In this document: piece by piece, positions 1 through 6,721 of the stretch
Numbering within the stretch: position 1 is the first letter of the stretch
Layout of the letters: every line of letters starts with the position of its first letter
Assembly (NCBI GenBank): GCA_947501315.1
Contig: CANMXH010000009.1
Span: 1 to 21,891 of the forward strand
Direction: 5' to 3'
Length of the DNA stretch: 21,891 nt
Source: Caulobacteraceae bacterium
GTDB taxonomy: Bacteria > Pseudomonadota > Alphaproteobacteria > Caulobacterales > Caulobacteraceae
Notes under the pieces: generated by a model
Databases searched by the model: none
The model's input: only the letters and a program-made list of their open reading frames with translations
Told to the model about the DNA's origin: nothing
Position numbers and translations under genes: made by a program

Positions 1-81
1 CGATCGTCCCTGGCCTGTCAGCACGTCAACCTGACGCAGCTTGGCGATGATCTCTTCGGGCTTGTGACGCTTCCTGGCCAT
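1..81 (-). CDS. IS3-family transposase OrfA, N-terminal 27 residues (cut by window edge)
   Basis: The minus-strand ATG at 81 opens a frame beginning MARKRHKPEEIIAKLRQVDV and running off the window. This basic start followed by KPEEI-AKLRQVDVL is typical of the helix-turn-helix OrfA of IS3-family elements. In that family OrfA is fused to the DDE-containing OrfB by programmed frameshifting. Only the first part of the DNA-binding domain is visible, so intactness and subgroup cannot be judged. The gene points away from the ilv operon. Confidence 0.75.
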   Translation of the reverse strand, partial: MARKRHKPEEIIAKLRQVDVLTGQGRS

Positions 82-135
82 GTTCGGCTCCATCCATTCT
101 GGTCCTCAGACCAACATAAGGGATGGACCACTTCA
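1..135 (-). mobile_element. Left end of an IS3-family insertion sequence (partial)
   Basis: Read on the minus strand, this stretch starts with TGAAGTGGTCCATCCC (from position 135) and leads into the start of an IS3-type orfA at 81. A TG-starting terminus a few tens of bases before orfA is usual for IS3-family elements. The rest of the element lies outside the window, so the second inverted repeat and the target duplication cannot be checked. The boundary at 135 is inferred and could be off by a few bases. It stops about 15 bp short of an extragenic repeat copy and about 340 bp short of the ilv leader promoter region. Confidence 0.6.
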
Positions 136-150
136 AAGGGCGCAGACCAA

Positions 151-186
151 GACGATCCGTCGCTGGACTGGCAGCACCTACGCCAC
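151..186. repeat. Short copy A of the extragenic repeat
   Basis: Bases 151-170 match 19424-19443 at 19 of 20 positions. The following bases (165-186, ggactg-cagcacc-cgccac) resemble 10821-10838 in copy B. After that the similarity ends, so this is a truncated copy of the repeat seen in full in the two later intergenic regions. Confidence 0.5.
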
Positions 187-473
187 ATATATCGGATACC
201 TTCTATCGGTCGGCTGACAGTAAGCCCTGCCAGCGCGTAACTGAGTGAAACACGCTCGCCCTTAAAGGCTATGCGTCCCCTGCCCCATCCGCGCCTGCCG
301 GGGGCGATCGGTCATCAGATTGCCCGCACCCACCAGCGGCATCGCCCGGGATGGCGAAGGCCTGGCCGCCGCCTGCCCGGACCGCATCGTCGCCTGAGAT
401 CACCCCGTCCGGATAGCACTTGCACAATCAGGAGCTTTCCGGACCCAGAACGCAAAATTATTGCTAAAAAAAC
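187..473. other. Intergenic region with no gene recognised
   Basis: This stretch lies between the repeat/IS end and the ilv promoter. An open frame starting at 271 runs through it into the leader peptide, but its N-terminal part is Arg/Pro-rich, low-complexity translation of GC-rich DNA and has no ribosome-binding site. A second short frame ends in ...DGEGLAAACPDRIVA at about 398 without a start codon. It could be a gene remnant, but I cannot identify it. Confidence 0.4.
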
Positions 474-503
474 TTGTGCGCCGCAGCGAACTATGGCTAA
501 CTT
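448..503 (+). promoter_or_regulatory. Possible ilv operon promoter with upstream A/T tract
   Basis: An A/T-rich stretch (451-475), unusual in this GC-rich DNA, is followed by TTGTGCG (474-480). After 15 nt comes GCTAACTT (496-503). These resemble the Caulobacter housekeeping promoter (TTGACGS, then GCTANAWC), with about 4 of 7 and 6 of 8 positions matching and a spacer about 1 nt longer than usual. Transcription would begin near 510, just before the GTG-started leader peptide. The A/T tract could act as an UP element. The match is imperfect and the call is an inference. Confidence 0.3.
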
Positions 504-525
504 CTTCTTGAACTGGAAGCTCCAC

Positions 526-678
526 GTGTCTGACCGCGCCCACATCGCCGACAGCAGCATCGCCCTTTCGGCGACTTCGGCGGCGTGCGCGTCAGACGTC
601 CGGATCGCCCTCAGCACCCTTATTCTCGTTGTATCGCTTGTGCTGCTCTCCGGAGTGGTGTGGATGCACGCAACCTGA
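526..678 (+). CDS. ilv operon leader (attenuator) peptide, about 50 aa
   Basis: The peptide ends with LSTLILVVSLVLLSGVV (codons 610-660), in which 12 of 17 residues are Leu, Val or Ile, followed by WMHAT and a TGA at 676-678. A rho-independent terminator starts 32 nt after the stop and ilvD 99 nt after it. This is the layout of leader peptides controlling branched-chain operons: ribosome stalling at uncharged Leu/Val/Ile tRNA prevents the downstream terminator from forming. I chose the GTG at 526 because GGAAG (515-519) sits 6 nt upstream. An in-frame ATG at 493 (61 aa) has no ribosome-binding site. The peptide is longer than the classic E. coli ilv and leu leaders (about 30 aa). It probably has no function as a protein. 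Confidence 0.8.
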   Translation: MSDRAHIADSSIALSATSAACASDVRIALSTLILVVSLVLLSGVVWMHAT

Positions 679-737
679 CCTAACGCCAAATCAGGATCGC
701 ACGCAGCCACCCGCTCCCGAAAGGAAGCGGGTTTTTT
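652..737 (+). promoter_or_regulatory. Transcription attenuator: competing antiterminator and terminator
   Basis: GGAGTGG (652-658) can pair with CCGCTCC (711-717) over 7 bp with one G-U pair, and 711-717 is also the left arm of the terminator at 710-737. The two folds are therefore mutually exclusive. A ribosome stalled on the early Leu/Ile/Val codons (610-640) leaves 652-658 free, favouring readthrough. A ribosome reaching the stop at 676-678 covers it, favouring termination. A small stem CCTGA (674-678) with TCAGG (691-695) at the stop codon may be part of the pause structure. The pairings were found by eye; no folding energy was computed. Confidence 0.65.
710..737 (+). terminator. Rho-independent terminator of the ilv leader
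   Basis: CCCGCTCC (710-717) pairs with GGAAGCGGG (723-731), giving 8 bp with one bulged A and a CGAAA loop. Six T residues follow (732-737). It lies between the leader peptide and ilvD, so it acts as the attenuator and not as an operon end. Confidence 0.85.
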
Positions 738-777
738 GTTGCGCGCGGTCCGGAACACTCCGGAAACGACCTCGCTC

Positions 778-2511
778 ATGACGCAAAATTTTACCTCAGG
801 CAGTCGTCCGCCCAACGCGCGCAGCCGCGCCGTCACGGCGGGTCCGAACCGCGCCGCGGCCCGCAGCTATCTGCGAGCTGCAGGGATGCAGGATGCCGAC
901 TTCGACAAGCCGATGATCGCCATCGTCAACACCTGGTCCTCGGTGACACCCTGCAACATGCATCTGGACCGGCTGGCCCACGATGTTCGGGCTGGAATCC
1001 GGGCCGCGGGCGGCTGGCCCGTGGATTTCAACACTATCGTCGTCACCGACGGCATCTCCATGGGCACGGCGGGGATGAAAGCCTCCCTGATCAGCCGAGA
1101 GATCGTTGCAGATTCGATCGAACTGGCGGTCGAGGGCCACCAGCTGGACGGCGTCATCTGCATTGTCGGCTGCGACAAGACAATTCCGGCGGCGGCCATG
1201 GCCCTGGCCCGGATGGATATCCCCGGACTGGTTTACTACGGCGGCACCATCCTGCCCGGCCAGATCGGCACCCGCGAGGTTTCGGTTCAGGACATCTTCG
1301 AGGCCATTGGTGCCCACGCGGTCGGCGCGCTGGATGACGCGGGGCTGAAGGCGGTCGAGAGCGCTGTCTGCCCCGGCGCCGGAGCCTGCGGCGGCCAGTT
1401 CACGGCCAACACCATGGCCATGGCGCTGTCGGTGATGGGCCTCTCCCCGATGGGATCCAACGACGTGCCCGCCGTCGATCCGGGCAAGGCGGCCGAGGGC
1501 GAACGATGCGGCCGCCTGATCGTCGAGCGGGTTATCGCCGGTGACTCGGCCCGCAAATACATCACCCGCGCCAGCCTGAAGAACGCCGCGGCCGCCGTCT
1601 CGGCCTCGGGCGGGTCGACCAATGCGGTCATGCATCTGACGGCCATCGCGGCCGAGGCCGGGATCGCGTTCGGCGTCGAGGACTGCCATCAGGCCTCCGT
1701 CGAGACGCCGGTCATCTGCGACCTGAAGCCAGGCGGGCGGTTCCTGGCGTCGCATCTGTTTGCGGCCGGCGGCACGCGACTGGTTACCCAGCGGCTGGCG
1801 GCGGCCGGCAAGATCGTCAATGCGCCGACGGTCAGCGGCCGCAGCCTGTTCGCCGAGGCAGCCGAGGCCGAGGAAGCGCCGGGCCAGCAGGTGGTGGCCG
1901 CAGTCGACACGCCGGTGATGACACGCGGCTCCTATGCCGTGCTCTATGGCGACGTCGCACCCGACGGTGCCGTCATCAAACTGACCGGCCACAAGGTCGA
2001 CCGCTTCGAAGGGCCTGCCTGCGTCTTTGACGGCGAGGAGGAGGCCTTCCATGCGGTGCAGGATGGTTCGGTTGGCGAGGGCGACGTCATCGTCATCCGC
2101 TACGAGGGCCCCAAGGGCGGTCCCGGCATGCGTGAGATGCTGCAGGTCACCGCGGCGCTGAAAGGCCGCGGCGTCCATGACGTCGCCCTGATCACAGACG
2201 GCCGCTTCTCGGGCGCAAGCTACGGCTTTGTGGCTGGCCACGTCTCGCCCGAAGCGGCGGTCGGCGGTCCGATCGCCCTGATCCGCGACGGCGACCGCAT
2301 CACCATCGATGTCACCGCCCGGACCATAGACGTCGATGCGGACCTGACTGCACGACGCACGGGCTTCACCCCGAAAGCGGCCAGTCCCGCACACGGCGTC
2401 TTTGCCAAATACCGCGCTGCGGTGGCCTCGGCTGCGCAGGGTGCCGTCACCATTCCCAACCCGCCGCCGGCCCAGACCCGTGCGGACATCAAAGCGCACG
2501 AGGACGCCTGA
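778..2511 (+). CDS. ilvD: Dihydroxy-acid dehydratase
   Basis: This enzyme dehydrates 2,3-dihydroxy-isovalerate and 2,3-dihydroxy-3-methylvalerate to the 2-oxo acids that precede valine/leucine and isoleucine. It is a cytoplasmic Fe-S enzyme. The 577-residue product carries the family landmarks: TPCNMH (Cys59), GCDKT-PA (Cys132), CPGAGACGGQFTANTM (Cys198, Cys204) and the second signature DGRFSGASYGFVAGHVSPEA from residue 474. Cys59, Cys132 and Cys204 fit the cluster ligands of the IlvD/Edd family. I set the start at ATG 778. The open frame extends to a TTG at 736, but that lies in the T-run of the terminator; GGAAA (762-766) precedes 778. It is the first structural gene after the attenuator, with ilvC starting 1 nt after its stop. 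A long antisense frame covers this gene and is a coding shadow. Confidence 0.96.
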   Translation: MTQNFTSGSRPPNARSRAVTAGPNRAAARSYLRAAGMQDADFDKPMIAIVNTWSSVTPCNMHLDRLAHDVRAGIRAAGGWPVDFNTIVVTDGISMGTAGMKASLISREIVADSIELAVEGHQLDGVICIVGCDKTIPAAAMALARMDIPGLVYYGGTILPGQIGTREVSVQDIFEAIGAHAVGALDDAGLKAVESAVCPGAGACGGQFTANTMAMALSVMGLSPMGSNDVPAVDPGKAAEGERCGRLIVERVIAGDSARKYITRASLKNAAAAVSASGGSTNAVMHLTAIAAEAGIAFGVEDCHQASVETPVICDLKPGGRFLASHLFAAGGTRLVTQRLAAAGKIVNAPTVSGRSLFAEAAEAEEAPGQQVVAAVDTPVMTRGSYAVLYGDVAPDGAVIKLTGHKVDRFEGPACVFDGEEEAFHAVQDGSVGEGDVIVIRYEGPKGGPGMREMLQVTAALKGRGVHDVALITDGRFSGASYGFVAGHVSPEAAVGGPIALIRDGDRITIDVTARTIDVDADLTARRTGFTPKAASPAHGVFAKYRAAVASAAQGAVTIPNPPPAQTRADIKAHEDA

Positions 2512-2512
2512 T

Positions 2513-3532
2513 ATGGCCATCACCATCTACACCAATGACGACATTCGACCGGGGGCCATCGCCGGCCAGCGCATCGCCATCATCGGCTACGGCTCCCAGG
2601 GGCGGGCCCATGCACAGAACCTGAAGGACTCTGGACAGGACGTCATCGCCGGCGTGCGTCACGGCGGCAAGGGCTGGAGGCACGCCACCGCAGACGGCGT
2701 TCCGACCGCCGAACCCGCGGACGCCGTCCGGGGCGCCGACATCATCGCCATTCTGACACCGGATATGGCCCAGGCAGAGGTCTATCGCGACATCATCGAG
2801 CCCAACGCCAAGCCCGGCGCAGCCATCCTCTTCGCCCATGGCTTCTCGATCATCTACGGCCGGATCACACCACGCGCCGACATGGACGTCATCCTGGTCG
2901 CGCCCAAGGGCCCCGGTGATCTGGTCCGTCGGGAGTATCAGCGCGGTCGCGGCGTCCCTTCCCTCTTCGCCATCGAACAGGACGCCACCGGCAAGGCCCG
3001 CGACCGCGCCATGGGTTATGCCCGAGGCAATGGCGGGGCGACCGGCGGTCTGCTGGAAACCACCTTCCGCGAGGAAACCGAGACCGACCTGTTCGGCGAA
3101 CAGGCGGTCCTGTGCGGCGGGGCGAAGGAGCTGGTCATGTCGGGTTTCAACACCCTGGTCGAGGCCGGCTACCAGCCAGAGATCGCCTATTTCGAATGCA
3201 TGCACGAGCTCAAGCTGATCGTGGACCTGTTCTACGAAGGCGGCATCACCCGAATGAACGAGTTCATCTCGGAGACGGCGAAATGGGGCTCGGTCAAGTC
3301 CGGTCCGCGAGTCATCACCGACGAAACCCGCGCCCGGATGAAGACCATCCTCGACGAAATCCAGTCGGGCCAGTTCGCGCGCGAGTGGATCGAGGAGAAC
3401 GAAGCCGGCAAGCCCCGCTACGACGCCTGGGTCCAGGCCGACAGCGAGCAGCCGATCGAACAGACAGGGGCGAAACTGCGCGAGCGCATGGCCTGGCTGC
3501 ACGCGCCCCAGGCTCCCGCGGAAGCCGCCTGA
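2513..3532 (+). CDS. ilvC: Ketol-acid reductoisomerase, class I (short form)
   Basis: This enzyme isomerises and reduces acetolactate or acetohydroxybutyrate to the dihydroxy acids used by IlvD, with Mg2+ and NAD(P)H. The 339-residue length is that of class I enzymes. Visible are the dinucleotide motif GYGSQG (25-30), FAHG with His109, APKGPG, the metal ligands Asp192/Glu196 (TETDLFGEQAV) and Glu228/Glu232 (ECMHELKLIVDLFYEGG). The cofactor-specificity loop reads RHGGKGWRH (49-57). It has no serine, whereas many NADPH-dependent members use Ser plus Arg there to hold the 2'-phosphate, so preference for NADPH is not assured. The sequence reads more like gammaproteobacterial (Xanthomonas-type) enzymes than the stand-alone alphaproteobacterial IlvC, from memory. 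ATG 2513 gives the standard N-terminus; upstream extension would overlap ilvD. Confidence 0.95.
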   Translation: MAITIYTNDDIRPGAIAGQRIAIIGYGSQGRAHAQNLKDSGQDVIAGVRHGGKGWRHATADGVPTAEPADAVRGADIIAILTPDMAQAEVYRDIIEPNAKPGAAILFAHGFSIIYGRITPRADMDVILVAPKGPGDLVRREYQRGRGVPSLFAIEQDATGKARDRAMGYARGNGGATGGLLETTFREETETDLFGEQAVLCGGAKELVMSGFNTLVEAGYQPEIAYFECMHELKLIVDLFYEGGITRMNEFISETAKWGSVKSGPRVITDETRARMKTILDEIQSGQFAREWIEENEAGKPRYDAWVQADSEQPIEQTGAKLRERMAWLHAPQAPAEAA

Positions 3533-3535
3533 CAC

Positions 3536-5236
3536 ATGACAGCCGCCGCCTTCAAGTCAGCCACCGAGGCCGCTCCCCGCAGCGGTGCCCGTCTGCTCGT
3601 CTCCACCCTGGAGCGGCTGGGGGTCGAGGTCGTGTTCGGCTATCCCGGCGGTGCCATCATGCCGGTCTATGACGCCCTGACCGGATCGTCGCTGCGCCAC
3701 ATTCTGGTCCGGCACGAACAGGCCGCAGCCTTCGCTGCGGACGCCTATGCGCGGCGCAGTGGCAAGGTCGGGGTCTGTCTGGCCACTTCGGGCCCGGGTG
3801 CCACCAACCTGATCACCGGCATCGCCAACGCCATGATGGATTCGATTCCGATCGTCTGCATCACCGGCAATGTCGCCCAGGCGATGATGGGCACCGACGC
3901 CTTCCAGGAAATCGACATCCTGGGCGTCACCCTGCCCATCGTGAAGCACAGCATCCTGGTGCGCGACCCGGCGGATGTGCCCGCCGCCGTCGAGGAAGCC
4001 TTTCACATCGCCGCTTCGGGCCGGCCAGGACCGGTCCTGATCGACCTGCCCAAGGACGTCCAGGTCGGACAGACGACCCAGGACTTCGGCTTCCGCTATC
4101 CCAACACGGTTGTCCCGATCGACCACAACGCGATCGCCCGGGCCGCCGAGGCGATCCGGCAGGCCGAACGCCCGCTGATCTATGTCGGCGGCGGGGTGAA
4201 GATCGGCCACGCCGTGGATGAGTTGCGTGCCTTCGCCGAGGCAACGGGCATCCCGTCCGTCTCGACCCTGAACGCCCTGGGCACGATCGCCACCGACGCA
4301 CCGGGCACCTTGGGTATGCTCGGTATGCACGGCACCCGCGCGGCCAATGAGGCCGTCCAGGAGACGGATCTTCTGATCGTCTTCGGCGCCCGGTTCGACG
4401 ACCGCGCGACCGGCAAACTTGCGGAGTTCGCGCCTGACGCCCGCGTCGTCCATTTCGATATCGATGCATCGGAGATCGGCAAGCTCCGTCAGACCTGGAT
4501 CGCGGTCGCCGGCGAACTTCCCGCAGGGATCGAGGCCCTGACCGCCCATCTGGCCGGGACGTCGTTGCGGATCGATCCCTGGATAATGCGTTGCGTCTCC
4601 CGCGCCGAACGCACGGCCTTCCGCTATGACGCCCCCGGCGAGGGCGTCTATGCCCCCGCCCTGCTGAAGGCGATCTCGAAAGCCGCGGGCGACGACTTCG
4701 TCGCGGCCTGCGACGTCGGGCAGCACCAGATGTGGGCGGCCCAGCACTGCCGCTTCGCCCGACCTGAAGCCCATCTGACCTCGGGCGGCCTCGGAGCGAT
4801 GGGTTTCGGTCTGCCTGCCGGGATCGGTGCCAAACTGGCCGACCCGGACGCCACGGTCGTCGTCATCGCCGGCGACGGCGGCTTCATGATGAACGTCCAG
4901 GAACTGGCGACGCTGCGCCGCTACGGCGTCGCGGTGAAGATCCTGCTGCTGGACAACAGCTCGCTGGGGCTGGTCCGCCAGTGGCAGGAGCTGTTCTTCA
5001 ACCAGAACTATTCCGAGGTCGACCTCTCGGACAATCCGGACTTCGTGAAGGTGGCCGAAGCCTTCGGCGTCGAGGCCTTCCGGATTAGCCGGCGCGAGGA
5101 GGTCACGGCCGGAATCGCCCGCCTGCTGGCCGCCGAAGGCCCCTGCCTCGCGCACGTGATCATCGATCCCCGGGAGAATGTGTGGCCGCTCGTCCCGCCC
5201 GGAAAAAACAACGCCGAAATGATGGAAGGCACCTGA
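3536..5236 (+). CDS. ilvB: Acetolactate synthase large (catalytic) subunit, IlvG/IlvB type
   Basis: This ThDP- and FAD-dependent enzyme condenses pyruvate with pyruvate or 2-oxobutyrate, the first common step of the pathway. The 566-residue protein has the three expected domains. The N-terminal ThDP-pyrimidine domain contains FGYPGGAIMPVYDAL, the catalytic Glu61 (RHEQAAAF) and GVCLATSGPGATNLITG. A central FAD domain includes VFGARFDDRATGK. The C-terminal ThDP-diphosphate domain has the GDG...N motif (446-448, Asn474). The wording around the N-terminal motifs is close to E. coli IlvG, which fits the IlvM-like partner encoded 1 nt downstream. The start ATG lies 3 nt after the ilvC stop. The name ilvG would be equally suitable. 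Confidence 0.95.
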   Translation: MTAAAFKSATEAAPRSGARLLVSTLERLGVEVVFGYPGGAIMPVYDALTGSSLRHILVRHEQAAAFAADAYARRSGKVGVCLATSGPGATNLITGIANAMMDSIPIVCITGNVAQAMMGTDAFQEIDILGVTLPIVKHSILVRDPADVPAAVEEAFHIAASGRPGPVLIDLPKDVQVGQTTQDFGFRYPNTVVPIDHNAIARAAEAIRQAERPLIYVGGGVKIGHAVDELRAFAEATGIPSVSTLNALGTIATDAPGTLGMLGMHGTRAANEAVQETDLLIVFGARFDDRATGKLAEFAPDARVVHFDIDASEIGKLRQTWIAVAGELPAGIEALTAHLAGTSLRIDPWIMRCVSRAERTAFRYDAPGEGVYAPALLKAISKAAGDDFVAACDVGQHQMWAAQHCRFARPEAHLTSGGLGAMGFGLPAGIGAKLADPDATVVVIAGDGGFMMNVQELATLRRYGVAVKILLLDNSSLGLVRQWQELFFNQNYSEVDLSDNPDFVKVAEAFGVEAFRISRREEVTAGIARLLAAEGPCLAHVIIDPRENVWPLVPPGKNNAEMMEGT

Positions 5237-5237
5237 C

Positions 5238-5498
5238 ATGACCGCCAACACCTTGCACCTGCAAATCGACCGCGCCGACGGTTCGCTCCAGCGGCTCATT
5301 GGTCTGGTCGAGCGTCGCGGCTTCCACATTGACGGCCTGTCGTTGCGCGATGAAGGCGGCAGCCGCCGGGTCGAGATGGCCGTACGAGGCCGCGACACAG
5401 CACGCTGCACCGAGACCCTGGGAAGGCAGATCGACAAGCTGTTCGGCGTCACCCGTTTCCCTCCCTCAGCCGCGCCTCACCCCGAGAGGGTCGTATGA
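5238..5498 (+). CDS. ilvM: Acetolactate synthase small subunit, short IlvM-like ACT protein
   Basis: This 86-residue protein directly follows the catalytic subunit gene (1-nt gap). It looks like a single ACT domain: LHLQIDRADGSLQRLIGLVERRGF resembles the beta-alpha start of AHAS small subunits, followed by GLSLRDEG and a second helix ending in LGRQIDKLFGV. Its length matches IlvM (about 85 aa) rather than IlvH/IlvN of about 160-180 aa, so it lacks the second domain. In the E. coli isozyme II the short subunit is needed for activity, and that isozyme is largely valine-insensitive. Whether that holds here is inference. Its stop overlaps the leuA start as ATGA. Confidence 0.82.
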   Translation: MTANTLHLQIDRADGSLQRLIGLVERRGFHIDGLSLRDEGGSRRVEMAVRGRDTARCTETLGRQIDKLFGVTRFPPSAAPHPERVV

Positions 5499-6721
5499 GC
5501 CGGATCGCAAAGGCCATCGCGGCGGATCCGAAACGGGTCATCGTCTTCGACACCACCCTGAGAGACGGCGAACAGGCACCGGGATTCTCGATGTCTCCCG
5601 ACGACAAGGTGCGTATGGCGCAGCTGCTGGCCGCCCTGAGGGTCGATGTGGTCGAGGCCGGCTTCCCCGCCGCCTCGCCCGGCGATGAGGAAGCGGTCCG
5701 TCGCGTGGTCGGGGAGGTCGAGGGGCCCGTGTTCTGCTCGCTGGCCCGCGCCGCTGAAGGTGATATCGATGCCGCCTGGCGCAGTCTGAAGGGAACGCCG
5801 GATCGGCGGGTCCACATCTTCCTCGGCACCAGCCCTATCCACCGCTCGGCCAAGCTGAAGATGAGCACGGACGAGGTTCTGGCCGCCGTCGACCGCGCCG
5901 TACGCTATGCCGCCACCCGGTTCGACGACATCGAATTTAGCCCGGAAGACGCCATCCGGACCGAACCGGGTTTCCTGGCGGAAGTCTGCGAAGTCGCGGC
6001 CGCAGCCGGTGCCGGGACGCTAAACATCCCTGACACCGTCGGCTACAGCACACCCGGCGAGATCGGCGAAATCTTCCGTACCCTCATCGCCCGGGTACGG
6101 CCGCGCTTTAAGGACCTGGTCTTCTCGGCCCACTGCCACGACGACCTGGGCATGGCCGTCGCCAACAGCCTGTCAGCGGTCGAGGCCGGGGCCCGACAGG
6201 TCGAGGGCGCGATCAACGGTATCGGTGAACGGGCGGGAAACGCCTCCACCGAGGAGATCGTCATGGCCATCCGCACCCGCGGCGACCGCTATGGTCTGAC
6301 CACCGGTGTTGACGCCACCCGACTGGTCGCGGCCAGCCGTCTGTTGAGCGAGATCACGCGCACGCCTGTGATGCGCAACAAGGCCATCGTCGGCATGAAC
6401 GCCTTCGCCCATGAGGCCGGCATTCACCAGCACGGCATGCTCGCCGACAGCCGGACCTATGAGATCATGCGGCCGCAGGACGTCGGCTTCGACGGCACCA
6501 GTTTCGTGCTGGGCAAACACTCAGGCCGCCATGCCTTAGCGAAGCGTGCCGAGGCCCTCGGCCATGTCCTGTCCGGTGATCACCTGAACGCAGCCTTCTC
6601 GGGCTTCAAGACCCGCGCCGACCAGATCGGCGAGATCGACGACCGCGAACTCCTGGCCATCGTCGAGGCCGCCCGCCCTGTCCCCCGTTTTGAGGAACCC
6701 GCCTATGAGGCCGTTGGCTGA
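5495..6721 (+). CDS. leuA: 2-isopropylmalate synthase, short form lacking the regulatory domain
   Basis: This enzyme condenses acetyl-CoA with 2-oxoisovalerate, the committed leucine step. The TIM-barrel catalytic domain is complete: FDTTLRDGEQAPG (18-30), HCHDDLG (213-219), GERAGNAS from residue 244, then HEAGIHQHG and GKHSGRHA (340-347). The protein stops at residue 408. E. coli-type LeuA is about 520 residues, with a leucine-binding regulatory domain over the last 120-130. That domain is absent, and the reading frame closes inside the start of ilvE. Leucine feedback through it is therefore not expected. Homocitrate and citramalate synthases share the barrel and some are this short, but the leu/ilv setting favours isopropylmalate synthase. 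GAGAGGG upstream and ATGA overlap with ilvM set the start. Confidence 0.88.
   Translation: MSRIAKAIAADPKRVIVFDTTLRDGEQAPGFSMSPDDKVRMAQLLAALRVDVVEAGFPAASPGDEEAVRRVVGEVEGPVFCSLARAAEGDIDAAWRSLKGTPDRRVHIFLGTSPIHRSAKLKMSTDEVLAAVDRAVRYAATRFDDIEFSPEDAIRTEPGFLAEVCEVAAAAGAGTLNIPDTVGYSTPGEIGEIFRTLIARVRPRFKDLVFSAHCHDDLGMAVANSLSAVEAGARQVEGAINGIGERAGNASTEEIVMAIRTRGDRYGLTTGVDATRLVAASRLLSEITRTPVMRNKAIVGMNAFAHEAGIHQHGMLADSRTYEIMRPQDVGFDGTSFVLGKHSGRHALAKRAEALGHVLSGDHLNAAFSGFKTRADQIGEIDDRELLAIVEAARPVPRFEEPAYEAVG

Noticed and set aside
271..492. Upstream part of the 135-residue frame that ends in the leader peptide
   Set aside because: It is Arg/Pro-rich with no ribosome-binding site, and the likely promoter lies inside it. 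Only the segment from 526 (or 493) is accepted.
796..2526. 576-residue minus-strand open frame opposite ilvD
   Set aside because: It is a shadow of ilvD codon usage, with no domain recognised and no ribosome-binding site context.
3557..5452. 631-residue minus-strand open frame opposite ilvB and ilvM
   Set aside because: It is antisense to genes with clear catalytic motifs, and its low-complexity composition indicates a shadow frame.
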